A DNA stretch of 64,000 nucleotides from JAKFWF01 sp963750535 (GCA_963750535.1 CAVVRF010000033.1:62001-126000), one strand, 5' to 3'; counted from the stretch's first letter, positions 1 to 11,452 are shown. Made by a program: numbers and translations. Notes: generated by a model from the letters alone, not told the origin.

Positions 1-257
1 GGATTGCCGGCTTCGGCCATGAGGAACACCGGCTGCAAATCCGCGTTGCCCGCCCTGGCGCTGCCGTGCGGCAGGAAGCTGCCTTCCTTGTACGTCCAAA
101 GCAACAGATCGAGTGCTTCGACGCGCTCGGCGCTGCCGGCCTGGATCACCGCGCGCCAGCCGCGCTCGATCGTCTTCTCGATCAGCGTCGGCAACACCGC
201 ATCGAGCGATCCACGCTCGAGATGGTAGAAAAGTACTTCGGCCGGGCCGGTTTGCAC
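1..257 (-). CDS. holC: DNA polymerase III subunit chi (HolC), 3' end cut by window edge
   Basis: Reading down from a GTG at 257 the product starts MQTGPAEVLFYHLE and continues with LLLWTYKEGSFLPHGSA and QPVFLM, the pattern of the chi subunit of the replicative clamp loader, which links the clamp loader to SSB. A good ribosome site (GGAGG, four bases before the GTG) decides this start. About 85 codons are present; the usual length is near 150, so the rest lies beyond base 1. It follows dnaA on the same strand, with a hairpin in the 189-base gap, so cotranscription is possible but not certain. Identification is from the sequence pattern alone. Confidence 0.85.
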   Translation of the reverse strand, partial: MQTGPAEVLFYHLERGSLDAVLPTLIEKTIERGWRAVIQAGSAERVEALDLLLWTYKEGSFLPHGSARAGNADLQPVFLMAEAGN

Positions 258-357
258 TTTGCCTCCGCCTGCTCAAGGGCGTTCCCCGCCCGGAAAACCC
301 GCCGGGAAGCCGTACTGCGGCTGCAGCGGCAGCCGTTGAGGCCGCCTGAAACAGAGT

Positions 358-383
358 CGGAGCGGCACCCGCGTGCCGCTCCG
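358..383 (-). terminator. hairpin between dnaA and holC
   Basis: An 11-bp perfect stem (CGGAGCGGCAC pairing with GTGCCGCTCCG, loop CCGC) lies 64 bases after the dnaA stop. No clear T-run follows on the minus strand, so it may be a weak terminator, an mRNA 3'-end stabiliser or an attenuator before holC. Confidence 0.4.
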
Positions 384-446
384 TCCCCCACCTATCGTCT
401 GCCTCTTCAGCCCCCTGCGAGACAGACGATCCTCAAACCTGCGGCC

Positions 447-2057
447 TCAATTGCCGAGCTGCTTCTTCAGCTCCTCGATCTCGTCCTTGAGGCGCGCGCT
501 GTTGGTGATTTCACCTTCGATCTTGCGTATCGCATGCAGGACCGTCGTGTGATCGCGATTGCCGAAGCGGCGACCGATTTCCGGCAGCGAACGGCTGGTC
601 AGCTGCTTCGCGAGATACATGCCGATCTGGCGTGGCCACACCACCGACCGGTGGCGGCGCTGCGACAGGATATCCCCCTTCGAGACGCCGAAATGCCGCG
701 ATACGATCTTGAGGATATCCTCGATCTTGATCCTCCGCGGCTCGATGCCCTGCACGAGATCGCGAACGATGGTCTCGGCGATGTCGAGGCGGATCGGCGT
801 ACGCATGTATTGCCAGGTGGCATGCAGGCGAGTGACCGCGCCTTCCAGCTCACGGCCACTCTCGGTCAGCCGCTCCGCCAGCAATTGCAGCACTTCGTGT
901 CCGATCTCGAAAGACGGATCGATCTGGCGCTTCTCCAGCACGCGCTTTTCCAGCACGCGCAGGCGCAGATCGTGGTCGAGCGCACCGAGCTCCGTGACCA
1001 GGCCGCGCTGTAGGCGCGAGCGCATCCGCTCGTTCAGCTTCTCGATGTGGTTCGGCGCCCGGGCCGACGCCACCACGACCTGCTTGCCGCCGTCGAGCAG
1101 CGAATTGATGATGTGGTCGAACTCCTGCTCGGTCTGCTGGCCGTGCAGGAACTCGAGATCATCGATCAGCAGAATGTCGATCGAGCGAAACTTGTCCTTG
1201 AACGCCAGCGGGTCCGAGCTGCGCAGCGCCTCGACGAACTGGTAGCGGAATCGCTCGGCGGTCAGATAGAGCACCTGCGCATGCGACGCACGCTGCTTCA
1301 CGTCCCAGGCAATGGCGTGCAGAAGGTGCGTCTTGCCGAGGCCGACCGAGGCGTGGATGTAGAGCGGGTTGAACGAGCGCACGTCGCTCAACACCGTCTC
1401 CGCGACCTGGGTAGCGCCGGCATGGGCCATGCGGTTGGACGGACCGATGACGAAGCTCTCGAACGTATAGCGCGGATCGAGCGGCGAGCCTTCGAAGCCC
1501 CCGGCCTGGGTCCGCCCCAGCGCCGGCTGCATGGTGCGAGCGGCCGGCCGCTGGGCAGAGGCGGAGTGGTTCGCCGTCTGCGCGGCGCCATTGCCGTCCC
1601 GCGCCGCGGTATCGGCTACCGAGCGAGCCACCGGACCCGATGGCTGGCGCAGACCGACATCAACACGCTGGACCTCGGTGAACTCGGCCTTGCAGCACTC
1701 GAGCAGCGCTTCCGAATAGTGCGATTGAATCCAGTTGCGAAGGAACTTGACCGGCACCGACGCCCGCACGATGCCGTTGTCGCAGCCCTCGATCTCGAGT
1801 GAGTTGAACCAGCTGTTGAAGATTTCATCGCCGAGGCGAGCCTTCAACATCGCTCGAATTTTCTGGCCGGGGGTTTCGGTCGGCGGCATCGTGCCACCAG
1901 TCGAGGCTGCCCGAGCCTTGCTACCGGTCTCCGCGATCGGCAGGTTCGCGGTAGTATCGATCTCGCCAATGGATTCACCGCTTCGCCCCGAATGCTTCTG
2001 CGCCAGACCGCCGGTTGCTTGCGCTTCTTTCGCCCCCGTCAAATTGCTGATTGTCAT
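447..2057 (-). CDS. dnaA: chromosomal replication initiator DnaA
   Basis: DnaA binds DnaA boxes at the origin and opens the duplex. Domain I (GDEIFNSWFNSLE) is near residue 75, followed by a variable linker, the AAA+ core with Walker A GLGKTHL and Walker B ILLIDDLEFL, and C-terminal domain IV with the DnaA signature GNRDHTTVLHAIRKIE. The ATG at 2057 (MTISNLTGAKEAQ, 536 residues) is preferred; the frame stays open to an ATG at 2150 and another ATG lies at 2066. The N-terminus is about 60 residues longer than in many relatives and looks unstructured. It is upstream of holC and downstream of a rhodanese gene on the same strand. Confidence 0.97.
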   Translation of the reverse strand: MTISNLTGAKEAQATGGLAQKHSGRSGESIGEIDTTANLPIAETGSKARAASTGGTMPPTETPGQKIRAMLKARLGDEIFNSWFNSLEIEGCDNGIVRASVPVKFLRNWIQSHYSEALLECCKAEFTEVQRVDVGLRQPSGPVARSVADTAARDGNGAAQTANHSASAQRPAARTMQPALGRTQAGGFEGSPLDPRYTFESFVIGPSNRMAHAGATQVAETVLSDVRSFNPLYIHASVGLGKTHLLHAIAWDVKQRASHAQVLYLTAERFRYQFVEALRSSDPLAFKDKFRSIDILLIDDLEFLHGQQTEQEFDHIINSLLDGGKQVVVASARAPNHIEKLNERMRSRLQRGLVTELGALDHDLRLRVLEKRVLEKRQIDPSFEIGHEVLQLLAERLTESGRELEGAVTRLHATWQYMRTPIRLDIAETIVRDLVQGIEPRRIKIEDILKIVSRHFGVSKGDILSQRRHRSVVWPRQIGMYLAKQLTSRSLPEIGRRFGNRDHTTVLHAIRKIEGEITNSARLKDEIEELKKQLGN

Positions 2058-2198
2058 GTCTCGCATACCCCACACCTGATTGGATGACAGTCGCATCGCC
2101 CTCACGCGACGCAGCAGTGCCCCTCCGCCGCCCGCATAGCGGCAGTTCAAACTCTGCTTCTTGATTGCTGCGCGCCGTTGCGCAGCGATGGTCTCAGG

Positions 2199-2642
2199 TC
2201 AGCCCTGAGTCCAAGGGAGGCCGGCAGCTTTCCACCCGCCGATCCGGCCGCGATGACGGTCGGTATCGAGAGGTCCCTCAAAGCCATCGGCCACATTGTG
2301 GCAGCGCGAGAAACCAGCGCCCATCATGGTCTGCGCAGCCCGCTTGCTCCGGCTGCCGGACCTGCAAATGAAGTAGAGGTCGGCGTCGTGCGCCGTGCCC
2401 GTCTCGCTGAGGGTGGCAGTCAGGCGCTCCGCAAACCGTGGATCCTCGCGGTTCTCGGGAAACGTCTGCAGCTCCACCAGAACCGGCTGCTTGCCGGCCG
2501 CTGTAAGGTCGGGAATACCGACGAACGCCCACTCCGCACGAGTTCGAACATCAATCAGAACCGAGGCCGGATCACTGCGTAAGCAACTCCACACCTCTGC
2601 CACGCCGACATCCTCGACATGGCTATGTTTCGCTATCCCCAC
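2199..2642 (-). CDS. single-domain rhodanese-like sulfurtransferase
   Basis: The 147-residue product has the rhodanese fold signature: SVLIDVRTRAEWAFVGIPD near the N-terminus and the active-site loop CRSGSRS with the catalytic cysteine at about residue 94. Such proteins move sulfane sulfur between thiols; the physiological acceptor cannot be told from sequence. There is no signal peptide, so it should be cytoplasmic. It ends 142 bases before the dnaA start and may share a transcript with it. Start is the ATG at 2642. Confidence 0.88.
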   Translation of the reverse strand: MGIAKHSHVEDVGVAEVWSCLRSDPASVLIDVRTRAEWAFVGIPDLTAAGKQPVLVELQTFPENREDPRFAERLTATLSETGTAHDADLYFICRSGSRSKRAAQTMMGAGFSRCHNVADGFEGPLDTDRHRGRIGGWKAAGLPWTQG

Positions 2643-3288
2643 TCGGTATTCCTTTCAAGTTACGCACCGACGTCGATCGCCCTCACAATCGAGACAGGCC
2701 AACTTACTGGCAATGCACAGCAACGCCCTAGACGAACTGGCAATTAAGCCAGTCGTGTACACCGGAATTTCTGCATCTGGCTGATGATCGAGTACTATCT
2801 ACGGAATTGGCTCGATCTTGCTACGACGATTACTTCGTACGCGGCTACACTATACACTACCTTAGCACCTGATGGTCGAACCTTAACCACAGGATGTCAC
2901 GGCTGACAAGGCCCGTTAACCCCGCCCTCAGTCCACAGGCGACACCTGCGATTTCCACACAGGAAGTGGATATTTCTCCGCATCGGCGGCCTTCCTGGGG
3001 ACAAAGCCGTTGATGAATCGGAAAGAATCCAGACCCCGATTAGGACCTGCCGGAAATGCAAACGGCGCCCCGTCATGGAGCGCCGTCGCGTATTTTTTTG
3101 ATTGCCTAGATCGGATCGCCGAGCCGCCAATTTCGAGTCCGTAAGCGCTGCCGAATTCGAAAGGGCAACGAATCCAGTTAGTTCGAACTCGAAATGGACT
3201 TTAGCGCGATAGGATCGAATTAACAAATTGTTGCAAAAGCGTCACGTAGATCGCGAGACCGATCTCGCCAACAGCTTTCGCACCTGCA
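2643..3288. other. AT-richer gap with DnaA-box-like sites; possible origin or regulatory region
   Basis: No convincing gene lies here. Bases about 2755-2890 are clearly AT-richer than the surroundings. A DnaA-box-like 9-mer TTAACCACA (one mismatch to TTATCCACA) is at 2883-2891, with weaker CCACA-containing sites at 2929-2937 and 2951-2959. Position next to dnaA and a rhodanese gene makes this a candidate origin or the promoter region for the minus-strand genes. In several alphaproteobacteria the origin is elsewhere (near hemE), so this is only a hypothesis. Confidence 0.3.
3062..3099 (+). terminator. hairpin with T-run, no gene in front of it
   Basis: ACGGCGC at 3062-3068 pairs with GCGCCGT at 3080-3086, followed six bases later by seven Ts. 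It reads as a terminator on the plus strand, yet no plus-strand gene precedes it, so a short non-coding transcript beginning around 2.88-3.0 kb is possible. The complementary strand lacks a comparable T-run. Confidence 0.5.
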
Positions 3289-3555
3289 TCAAGCCGACAG
3301 ACCCTTCACCCGCGCGGTCAAGCGCGAAACCTTGCGGCTGGCGGCGCGCTTGTGCAGCACGCCCTTTTGCGCGGTCCGCATCAGCAGCGGCTCAGCCACC
3401 TTCAAAGCCGCGGCCGCCTTGGTCTTGTCGCCGGATGCAATCGCTTCCTCGACCTTGCGAACCTCGGTCTTGAGCGCGGACCGGCGGGACTTGTTGATCT
3501 CGGTGCGGCGAACGGCCCTGCGGGCAGCTTTCTTCGCCGAAGTGGTATTGGCCAT
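3289..3555 (-). CDS. rpsT: 30S ribosomal protein S20
   Basis: The 88-residue, very basic product begins MANTTSAKKAARRAVRR and ends RKVSRLTARVKGLSA, typical of S20, which binds the 5' domain of 16S rRNA early in 30S assembly. Length matches the family. It stands alone on the minus strand with its own strong promoter and a structured leader of roughly 120 bases. Confidence 0.98.
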   Translation of the reverse strand: MANTTSAKKAARRAVRRTEINKSRRSALKTEVRKVEEAIASGDKTKAAAALKVAEPLLMRTAQKGVLHKRAASRKVSRLTARVKGLSA

Positions 3556-3646
3556 TGCTTGGTTCCTTCGTGAGCTTCAATGGTTGCGCTTCGGAAAGAC
3601 CGGCGCGAGTACCGCAGGCCGCGCGATCGAAGCGATAAACACGCGC

Positions 3647-3674
3647 GCCGCCCGGGGCTGAAACCCCAGGCGGC
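3647..3674 (-). promoter_or_regulatory. strong hairpin at the start of the rpsT leader
   Basis: Six G/C pairs (GCCGCC with GGCGGC), one mismatch, then four more G/C pairs close a six-base loop. The hairpin begins within a few bases of the predicted transcription start. It may stabilise the 5' end or take part in feedback control by S20, which is known in Escherichia coli; that role here is inference. Confidence 0.5.
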
Positions 3675-3685
3675 AGTTGCCAATG

Positions 3686-3714
3686 CGTATAATCCTACGC
3701 CTTTGCGCGGTCAA
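3686..3714 (-). promoter_or_regulatory. sigma-70 promoter of rpsT
   Basis: On the minus strand TTGACC (3714-3709) and TATACG (3691-3686) are separated by exactly 17 bases, an almost consensus housekeeping promoter. Transcription would start near 3679, giving a leader of about 120 bases before rpsT. Confidence 0.75.
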
Positions 3715-3944
3715 CGATCGAACTGCGAGGTATTTGCGCGATGGCGGCCGGGCCAAGCCAGAGACGTTTTGGCCATTTTTCAGGCCGATATGCTCGTGAT
3801 AAGGCGTCGCAGTCGTAGCGTATCCGCTGATGTGTCTGCCTCGTGCGGCGCGGTCCCTGATCTGGATCAAGGGCCGGAATATGCGCACCAACTAACTCGT
3901 TAATAGTAGCGAGTGCCACGGCAGCGGACCATTCCAGGAAGGCA

Positions 3945-5228
3945 ATGATGCGCCAGTACACACCGTCGTCAGAACCGAGTGCAGCGGCTTCGGCCTCCGC
4001 CTATGAAACCGCCTTTCGGAGCCAGATCGCGAAGTTGCACGCGGAGGGCCGCTATCGCGTTTTCGCCGATATCAAGAGAGCCTGCGGCAGCTTTCCGCGT
4101 GCCGAGCGGCGTTCCGACAGCAAGTTCTCCGAGGTCACCGTCTGGTGCTCGAACGATTATCTCGGCATGGGCCAGCACCCGAAGGTGCTGGCGGCAATGC
4201 ACGCGGCAATCGATGCCGCCGGCGCCGGCTCCGGCGGAACGCGCAATATCTCGGGCACCACGCGCTACCATGTCGATCTCGAGGCCGAGATCGCCGACCT
4301 GCATGGCAAGGAGGCGGCACTCGTGTTCACCTCCGCATTCGTCGCCAATGAGGCGACATTGTCGACATTGCAGCAGTTGCTGCCTGGCGCGGTGGTGCTG
4401 TCCGACGAGAAGAACCATGCCTCGATGATCGCCGGCATTCGCCACGGCCGCGGTCCGAAGGTGATCTTCAAGCACAACGATCTCGCCGACCTCGAGGCCA
4501 AGCTGAGAGCCATTCCGGCGAGCGTTCCGAAGATCATCGCCTTCGAAAGCGTCTACTCGATGGATGGCTATATCTCGCCGATCGGCAAGGTGTGCGACCT
4601 GGCGCGCAAGTACGGTGCATTGACCTACCTCGACGAGGTCCACGCCGTCGGCATGTATGGCCCGCGCGGCGGCGGCATCGCCGAGCGCGACGGTGTCATG
4701 GACCGCGTCGACATCATCAACGGCACACTGGCCAAAGGCTTTGGCGGAATGGGCGGATACATCGCCGCCAGCCGCAACTGCGTCGATGTGATCCGCTCAT
4801 TCGCGCCCGGCTTCATCTTCACGACCTCGCTGGCACCAGCGATCGCCGCCGGCGCCCTCGCCAGCATCCGGCACCTGAAGACGAGCGACACCGAACGACA
4901 GGCTCACCAGGAGCGGGCGGCCACGGTCAAGCGCCGGCTGCAGGCGGCGGGCATCCCGGTGCTTGCCAACGCCAGCCACATCGTGCCGGTGATGGTCAAC
5001 GATCCGGCGCACTGCAAGGCCGTGAGCGACACGCTGCTCGACGCCTACGGCATCTACGTGCAGCCGATCAACTATCCGACCGTGCCGCGCGGCGCGGAGC
5101 GCCTCCGGATTACGCCGACGCCCCACCACTGCGATGCGCAAATTGACCATTTGGTTGACGCGCTAAGTGCGCTATGGATGGCCTGTCCGATGGCCAACGG
5201 AACCTCGGTTCGCCTGGCCGCGGAATAA
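3945..5228 (+). CDS. hemA: 5-aminolevulinate synthase
   Basis: The 427-residue enzyme condenses glycine and succinyl-CoA to 5-aminolevulinate, the first step of tetrapyrrole synthesis by the Shemin route, typical of alphaproteobacteria. Visible family landmarks are GSGGTRNISGTTRYH, DEKNHASMI, the cofactor-binding LDEVHAVGMYG, and the PLP lysine in TLAKGFGG near residue 264. A GGAAGG ribosome site precedes ATG ATG; the first ATG is used. It is followed after 30 bases by a Bug-type receptor gene on the same strand. Cytoplasmic homodimer by family knowledge. Confidence 0.97.
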   Translation: MMRQYTPSSEPSAAASASAYETAFRSQIAKLHAEGRYRVFADIKRACGSFPRAERRSDSKFSEVTVWCSNDYLGMGQHPKVLAAMHAAIDAAGAGSGGTRNISGTTRYHVDLEAEIADLHGKEAALVFTSAFVANEATLSTLQQLLPGAVVLSDEKNHASMIAGIRHGRGPKVIFKHNDLADLEAKLRAIPASVPKIIAFESVYSMDGYISPIGKVCDLARKYGALTYLDEVHAVGMYGPRGGGIAERDGVMDRVDIINGTLAKGFGGMGGYIAASRNCVDVIRSFAPGFIFTTSLAPAIAAGALASIRHLKTSDTERQAHQERAATVKRRLQAAGIPVLANASHIVPVMVNDPAHCKAVSDTLLDAYGIYVQPINYPTVPRGAERLRITPTPHHCDAQIDHLVDALSALWMACPMANGTSVRLAAE

Positions 5229-5258
5229 GCAGAACAAGATTACTCGAGGGACCTGGAA

Positions 5259-6230
5259 ATGCTCACCCGCCGCGTGGTGGCCGCGATGCTCGCGGCCGCC
5301 AGCATGATGCCGACGCCCGCCTTCACCCAGACATTTCCGACCAGACCGATCCGCCTGATCGTGCCATATCCGGCTGGCGGCCCGACCGACGCGCTCGCCC
5401 GCATCATCGCGCAGGAGCTGACCGAGGCCAAGGGATGGGCGGTCGTGGTCGAGAACAAGCCCGGGGCCTCGGGCGCGATCGGCAGCCGCGAGGCGGCGAA
5501 GGCCGAGCCCGACGGGCATACCATCATCCTGGGCAACAATCAGACCCACACCACCAACGCGATCCTGATGAAGGAGGCGGGCTACGATCCCGTTGCCGAT
5601 TTCGCGCCGCTGGCCGGCCTGGCCGATCTCCAGCACGCCCTGGTGGTGCGCAAGGACCTCGGCGTCGACGACGTCGCCGGCCTGGTCGCGCTAGCGAAGA
5701 AGGAGCCGGGCAAGCTCAACTACGGGTCGACCGGCAGCGGCTCCGGCTCGCATCTGGCGATGGAGCTGCTCAAGACCATCACCGGCACCGAGATGGTGCA
5801 TATCCCGTTCAAGGGCGCGGCGCCGATGGCGCTCGAGGTGGTCGCCGGGCGGATCGACGTCGCATTCGCCACCCTGCCCTCGGTGCTTGGGCAGGTGCAG
5901 GGCGGGGAGATGAAGGCAATCGCCATCGCGTCGAATGTCCGCGCCCCGCAATTGCCCGACGTGAAGCTGCTCAAGGAGCAAGGCGTTATCGATGGCGAGG
6001 CCGACAGCTGGCTCGCCATGTTCGCTCCGGCCAAGACGCCGGAGCCCGTCCTCGCGATCCAGTCGAAAGCGATCCTCGACGCCCTCGCCAAACCTGCGGT
6101 CGCCAACAACGCCATCAAGCAGGGAATCGCGGTCAACATCCGCGGACCGGAGGAGTTCAAGCCGTACCTCGCGGCGGAGCTGAAGAAGTGGGCGGCCGTG
6201 GTCAAGCAGGCGCAGGTCAAATCCCACTGA
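5259..6230 (+). CDS. Bug-family (TctC-type) periplasmic solute receptor
   Basis: The 323-residue product has an N-terminal signal peptide (MLTRRVVAAMLAAASMMPTPAFT) and the Bug fold opening FPTRPIRLIVPYPAGGPTDALAR, with KPGASGAIG and YGSTGSGSGSHLAMELL later. These proteins deliver carboxylates to tripartite tricarboxylate transporters in the periplasm. No tctA or tctB membrane gene is in the window, so it is an orphan receptor, as is common for this expanded family. It sits 30 bases after hemA and may share its transcript, but no functional link is evident. Confidence 0.92.
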   Translation: MLTRRVVAAMLAAASMMPTPAFTQTFPTRPIRLIVPYPAGGPTDALARIIAQELTEAKGWAVVVENKPGASGAIGSREAAKAEPDGHTIILGNNQTHTTNAILMKEAGYDPVADFAPLAGLADLQHALVVRKDLGVDDVAGLVALAKKEPGKLNYGSTGSGSGSHLAMELLKTITGTEMVHIPFKGAAPMALEVVAGRIDVAFATLPSVLGQVQGGEMKAIAIASNVRAPQLPDVKLLKEQGVIDGEADSWLAMFAPAKTPEPVLAIQSKAILDALAKPAVANNAIKQGIAVNIRGPEEFKPYLAAELKKWAAVVKQAQVKSH

Positions 6231-6260
6231 GTCCGCAGCTCGGCAATGCTGCACGATGGA

Positions 6261-6286
6261 TGCGGACTTCGGAATCATCACACTAG
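6261..6286. repeat. half copy of the CTAG-bounded palindrome family
   Basis: TGCGGACTTCGGAATCATCA followed by CACTAG matches, with a few changes, one arm of the palindrome at 32385-32462. The partner arm is absent, so this looks like a remnant. It lies in the 247-base gap before dnaN. Confidence 0.55.
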
Positions 6287-6477
6287 GCAATGGAGCGGAA
6301 TCGCCCGGCAACACAGGGCGCGCCGCTGCGCACGCCTTGTATCTGCCTGCAAATCCGGCCATTGAGACCTGAGGAAACTGGGAGAGCATGCGGGTGACGT
6401 CTGGTGGTCGCTCGCCTTTAGTCGTCCGCTGATGCTACAAATCCCGGACCATCCTTGGGCTAAGTCAGAGGTCGATT

Positions 6478-7596
6478 ATGCGGCTGGTGATCGAACGTGG
6501 TGAGCTGTTACGGGCCTTGGGGCACGTCACAAGCGTGGTTGAGCGCCGCACCACCATACCGATCCTGTCCAACGTGCTGCTGAGGGCCTCCGGCTCCACC
6601 GTGGAGTTCAAGGCGACCGACCTCGAGCGCGAGGTGATCGAGCAGGCGCAGGCCGAGGTATCGCAACCTGGTGCCGTGACGGTTCCGGCCCACATGCTGC
6701 ACGACATCGTTCGCAAGCTGCCCGACGGCGCCCAGGTCGAGTTCAAGCGCGAGCCGGAAAAGGACCGGCTGATGCTGACCTCGGGCTCGTCGCGATTTGC
6801 GCTGCAGGCGTTGTCGGCCGACGAATTTCCCGATCTCACGCCGGGCGAGATGTCGCACACCTTCGAGATCAGCGCTGCCGAGCTCAAGCGGCTGATCGAC
6901 AAGACCCGGTTTGCGATCTCGACCGAGGAGACGCGCTATTATCTGAACGGCATTTATCTTCACACCGCGAACCGCCCGTCCGGCATTGCCCTGCGGGCGG
7001 TGGCGACCGACGGCCACCGCCTCGCCCAGGTCGAGTTCGACGCGCCGAAGGGCGCCGAGGGCATGCCCGGCGTCATCGTGCCGCGCAAGACCGTCAACGA
7101 GGTGCACCGGCTGCTGGAAGATACCGGAGCCAGCGTCCAGGTCGGCGTCTCCAAGGCCAAGGTGCGGTTCGAGATCGGTAGCGTCACGTTGACCTCGAAG
7201 CTGATCGACGGCGCGTTTCCTGACTACGGTCGTGTCATCCCGCAGTCGAACGACAAGGAGTTGCGCGTATCGAATGCCGCGTTCAAGAGCGCGGTCGATC
7301 GCGTCTCCACCATTGCCAGCGAGCGTGGCCGGGCGGTGAAGCTCAATCTCGCGTCGGACAAGCTCGTGCTTTCGGTGAACAATCCGGAAGGCGGCAGCGC
7401 GACGGAGGAGATCGACGTCGGCTACAGTGCCAGCCCGCTGGAGATCGGCTTCAATGCCCGCTACCTCCTCGATATCGCTGGCCAGCTCGAAAGCGACGAC
7501 GTGGTGTTCAAGCTCGCCAACTCCGGCTCGCCGACCGTGGTGCGTGACAGCGCCGACGACACCGCCCTGTACGTATTGATGCCGATGCGCGTGTGA
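6478..7596 (+). CDS. dnaN: DNA polymerase III beta subunit (sliding clamp)
   Basis: The 372-residue product starts MRLVIERGELLRALGHVTSVVERRTTIPILSNVL and ends with DDTALYVLMPMRV, the standard ends of the beta clamp. It forms the ring that tethers replicative polymerase to DNA. Three repeated clamp domains fit the length. recF follows with a 4-base overlap, indicating translational coupling. A GAGG ribosome site precedes the ATG. Confidence 0.98.
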   Translation: MRLVIERGELLRALGHVTSVVERRTTIPILSNVLLRASGSTVEFKATDLEREVIEQAQAEVSQPGAVTVPAHMLHDIVRKLPDGAQVEFKREPEKDRLMLTSGSSRFALQALSADEFPDLTPGEMSHTFEISAAELKRLIDKTRFAISTEETRYYLNGIYLHTANRPSGIALRAVATDGHRLAQVEFDAPKGAEGMPGVIVPRKTVNEVHRLLEDTGASVQVGVSKAKVRFEIGSVTLTSKLIDGAFPDYGRVIPQSNDKELRVSNAAFKSAVDRVSTIASERGRAVKLNLASDKLVLSVNNPEGGSATEEIDVGYSASPLEIGFNARYLLDIAGQLESDDVVFKLANSGSPTVVRDSADDTALYVLMPMRV

Positions 7597-8798
7597 GCGC
7601 CTCGTCCGCCAGGGCCGACAGTGTGGATGCGAGGACGATGCAGTGGCCTGTCGCGGCCTGGGTCGAGCGGCTGCAACTCACCAATTTCCGCGGCTACGTC
7701 TCGGCCGAGCTGCGTGTCGGCAGCGCGCCGATCGTGCTCCTTGGGCCAAACGGCGCCGGCAAGACCAATCTCCTCGAAGCCATTTCGCTGCTGGCTCCCG
7801 GGCAAGGCTTGCGCCGGGCGCCCTATCCCGACCTCGCCCGCGAAGGCGGGAATGGCGATTGGGCCGTTGCGGCGCGGCTCGTGACACCCGATGGCGCCGT
7901 CGATATCGGCACCGGGCTCCAGCCGGGCGGCACCGCGACGCCGACGTCCGGGCGTATCGTGCGCATCGACGGCGTTGCGCAATCGGGCTCGGGAGCCTTG
8001 GCCGACTTCGTCGACATGGTCTGGCTGACACCGTCGATGGACGGACTGTTCACCGGCCCGGCCGGCGACCGTCGCCGATTTCTCGACCGCCTGATCCTGT
8101 GTTTCGACCCGGCCTACCGCACCCGCGCGGCGCAATTCGAGCGAGCCGTGCGCCAGCGCAATCGCCTGCTCGAGCATGGGGTTCGCGACCAGGCTCAGTT
8201 CAATGGGCTCGAGCAGGTCATCGCCGAGACCGGAGTTGCGATCGCCGCCGTCCGCGCCGAAGCGGTGGCCGGTCTCGCGGCAACGATCTCGACACGGCGC
8301 ATGGCCAATCCGGGCTCCCCGTTTCCATGGGCCGAGATCGCTCTCGACGGGCAAATCGAGCGCCTGCTGATCGACCACCCGGCGGTCGAGGTCGAGGATG
8401 CCTACGGACAAATGCTGGCGCGTGGGCGCGAGCGGGACCGCGCCGCCGGGCGAACGCTCGACGGCCCGCATCGCACCGACCTGGTCGTCGCGCACGGGCC
8501 CAAGGGACAGGCCGCGCGGCTGTGCTCGACGGGCGAACAGAAGGCGCTTTTGATCGGTCTTGTCCTCGCGCACGCGCAGATGCTCGGCCAGAGGCGCGAT
8601 CGCGGCGCGCCGATCCTGCTTCTCGATGAGATCTCGGCGCACCTCGATGAGGCGAGGCGGAGCGCGCTGTTCGACGAGATCCTGAATTTGCGACTGCAGG
8701 CATGGATGACCGGCACCGACCGGCATGCCTTCGCGGCGCTCGCTGGCAGGGCGACTTTCGTTGCCGTTTCCGATGGCCGCGTCGCGCCGGAGCCCTAA
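7593..8798 (+). CDS. recF: DNA replication and repair ATPase RecF
   Basis: An SMC-like ATPase acting with RecO and RecR to load RecA at gaps. Seen here: LTNFRGY, Walker A GPNGAGKTN (residues about 51-59), signature CSTGEQKALLIGLVLA and Walker B PILLLDEISAHLDE near the C-terminus. The GTG at 7593 overlaps the dnaN stop by four bases; an internal ATG (MQWPVAAWVERL) at about 7638 is an alternative closer to the usual N-terminus. 401 residues is slightly longer than the family norm, consistent with the alternative start. Confidence 0.96.
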   Translation: MSASSARADSVDARTMQWPVAAWVERLQLTNFRGYVSAELRVGSAPIVLLGPNGAGKTNLLEAISLLAPGQGLRRAPYPDLAREGGNGDWAVAARLVTPDGAVDIGTGLQPGGTATPTSGRIVRIDGVAQSGSGALADFVDMVWLTPSMDGLFTGPAGDRRRFLDRLILCFDPAYRTRAAQFERAVRQRNRLLEHGVRDQAQFNGLEQVIAETGVAIAAVRAEAVAGLAATISTRRMANPGSPFPWAEIALDGQIERLLIDHPAVEVEDAYGQMLARGRERDRAAGRTLDGPHRTDLVVAHGPKGQAARLCSTGEQKALLIGLVLAHAQMLGQRRDRGAPILLLDEISAHLDEARRSALFDEILNLRLQAWMTGTDRHAFAALAGRATFVAVSDGRVAPEP

Positions 8799-8886
8799 TC
8801 CCGGTCCGCCGTCTGATCCGTCCCCATAACCTCATGAAAACAAAACATAAAATTATGCGCTGAACTGCTGGTGAAAATGCCAATTC

Positions 8887-8915
8887 TTGACCTGTCGCTG
8901 GGCATTCTGTGCTAC
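8887..8915 (+). promoter_or_regulatory. probable sigma-70 promoter of gyrB
   Basis: TTGACC at 8887-8892 and TGCTAC at 8910-8915 are separated by 17 bases, about 44 bases before the gyrB start. The -10 is weak, as is often seen for supercoiling-controlled gyrase promoters. Confidence 0.5.
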
Positions 8916-8958
8916 ACATTCAGGTCAGAAAAAGCAGACCTCCAGACATGGGTTCGTG

Positions 8959-11415
<2,457 letters not shown>

Positions 11416-11452
11416 GGCGCGTCAGGCGCAGCTTCAGCAAGGCCACAGCATC

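Noticed and set aside
66..1013. 315-codon open frame on the plus strand over dnaA
   Set aside because: It is antisense to dnaA with no homology and strange composition; long shadow frames are expected in GC-rich genes.
3170..3200. Possible tRNA arm (GTTCGAAC)
   Set aside because: No cloverleaf can be drawn around it; it is only a short palindrome.
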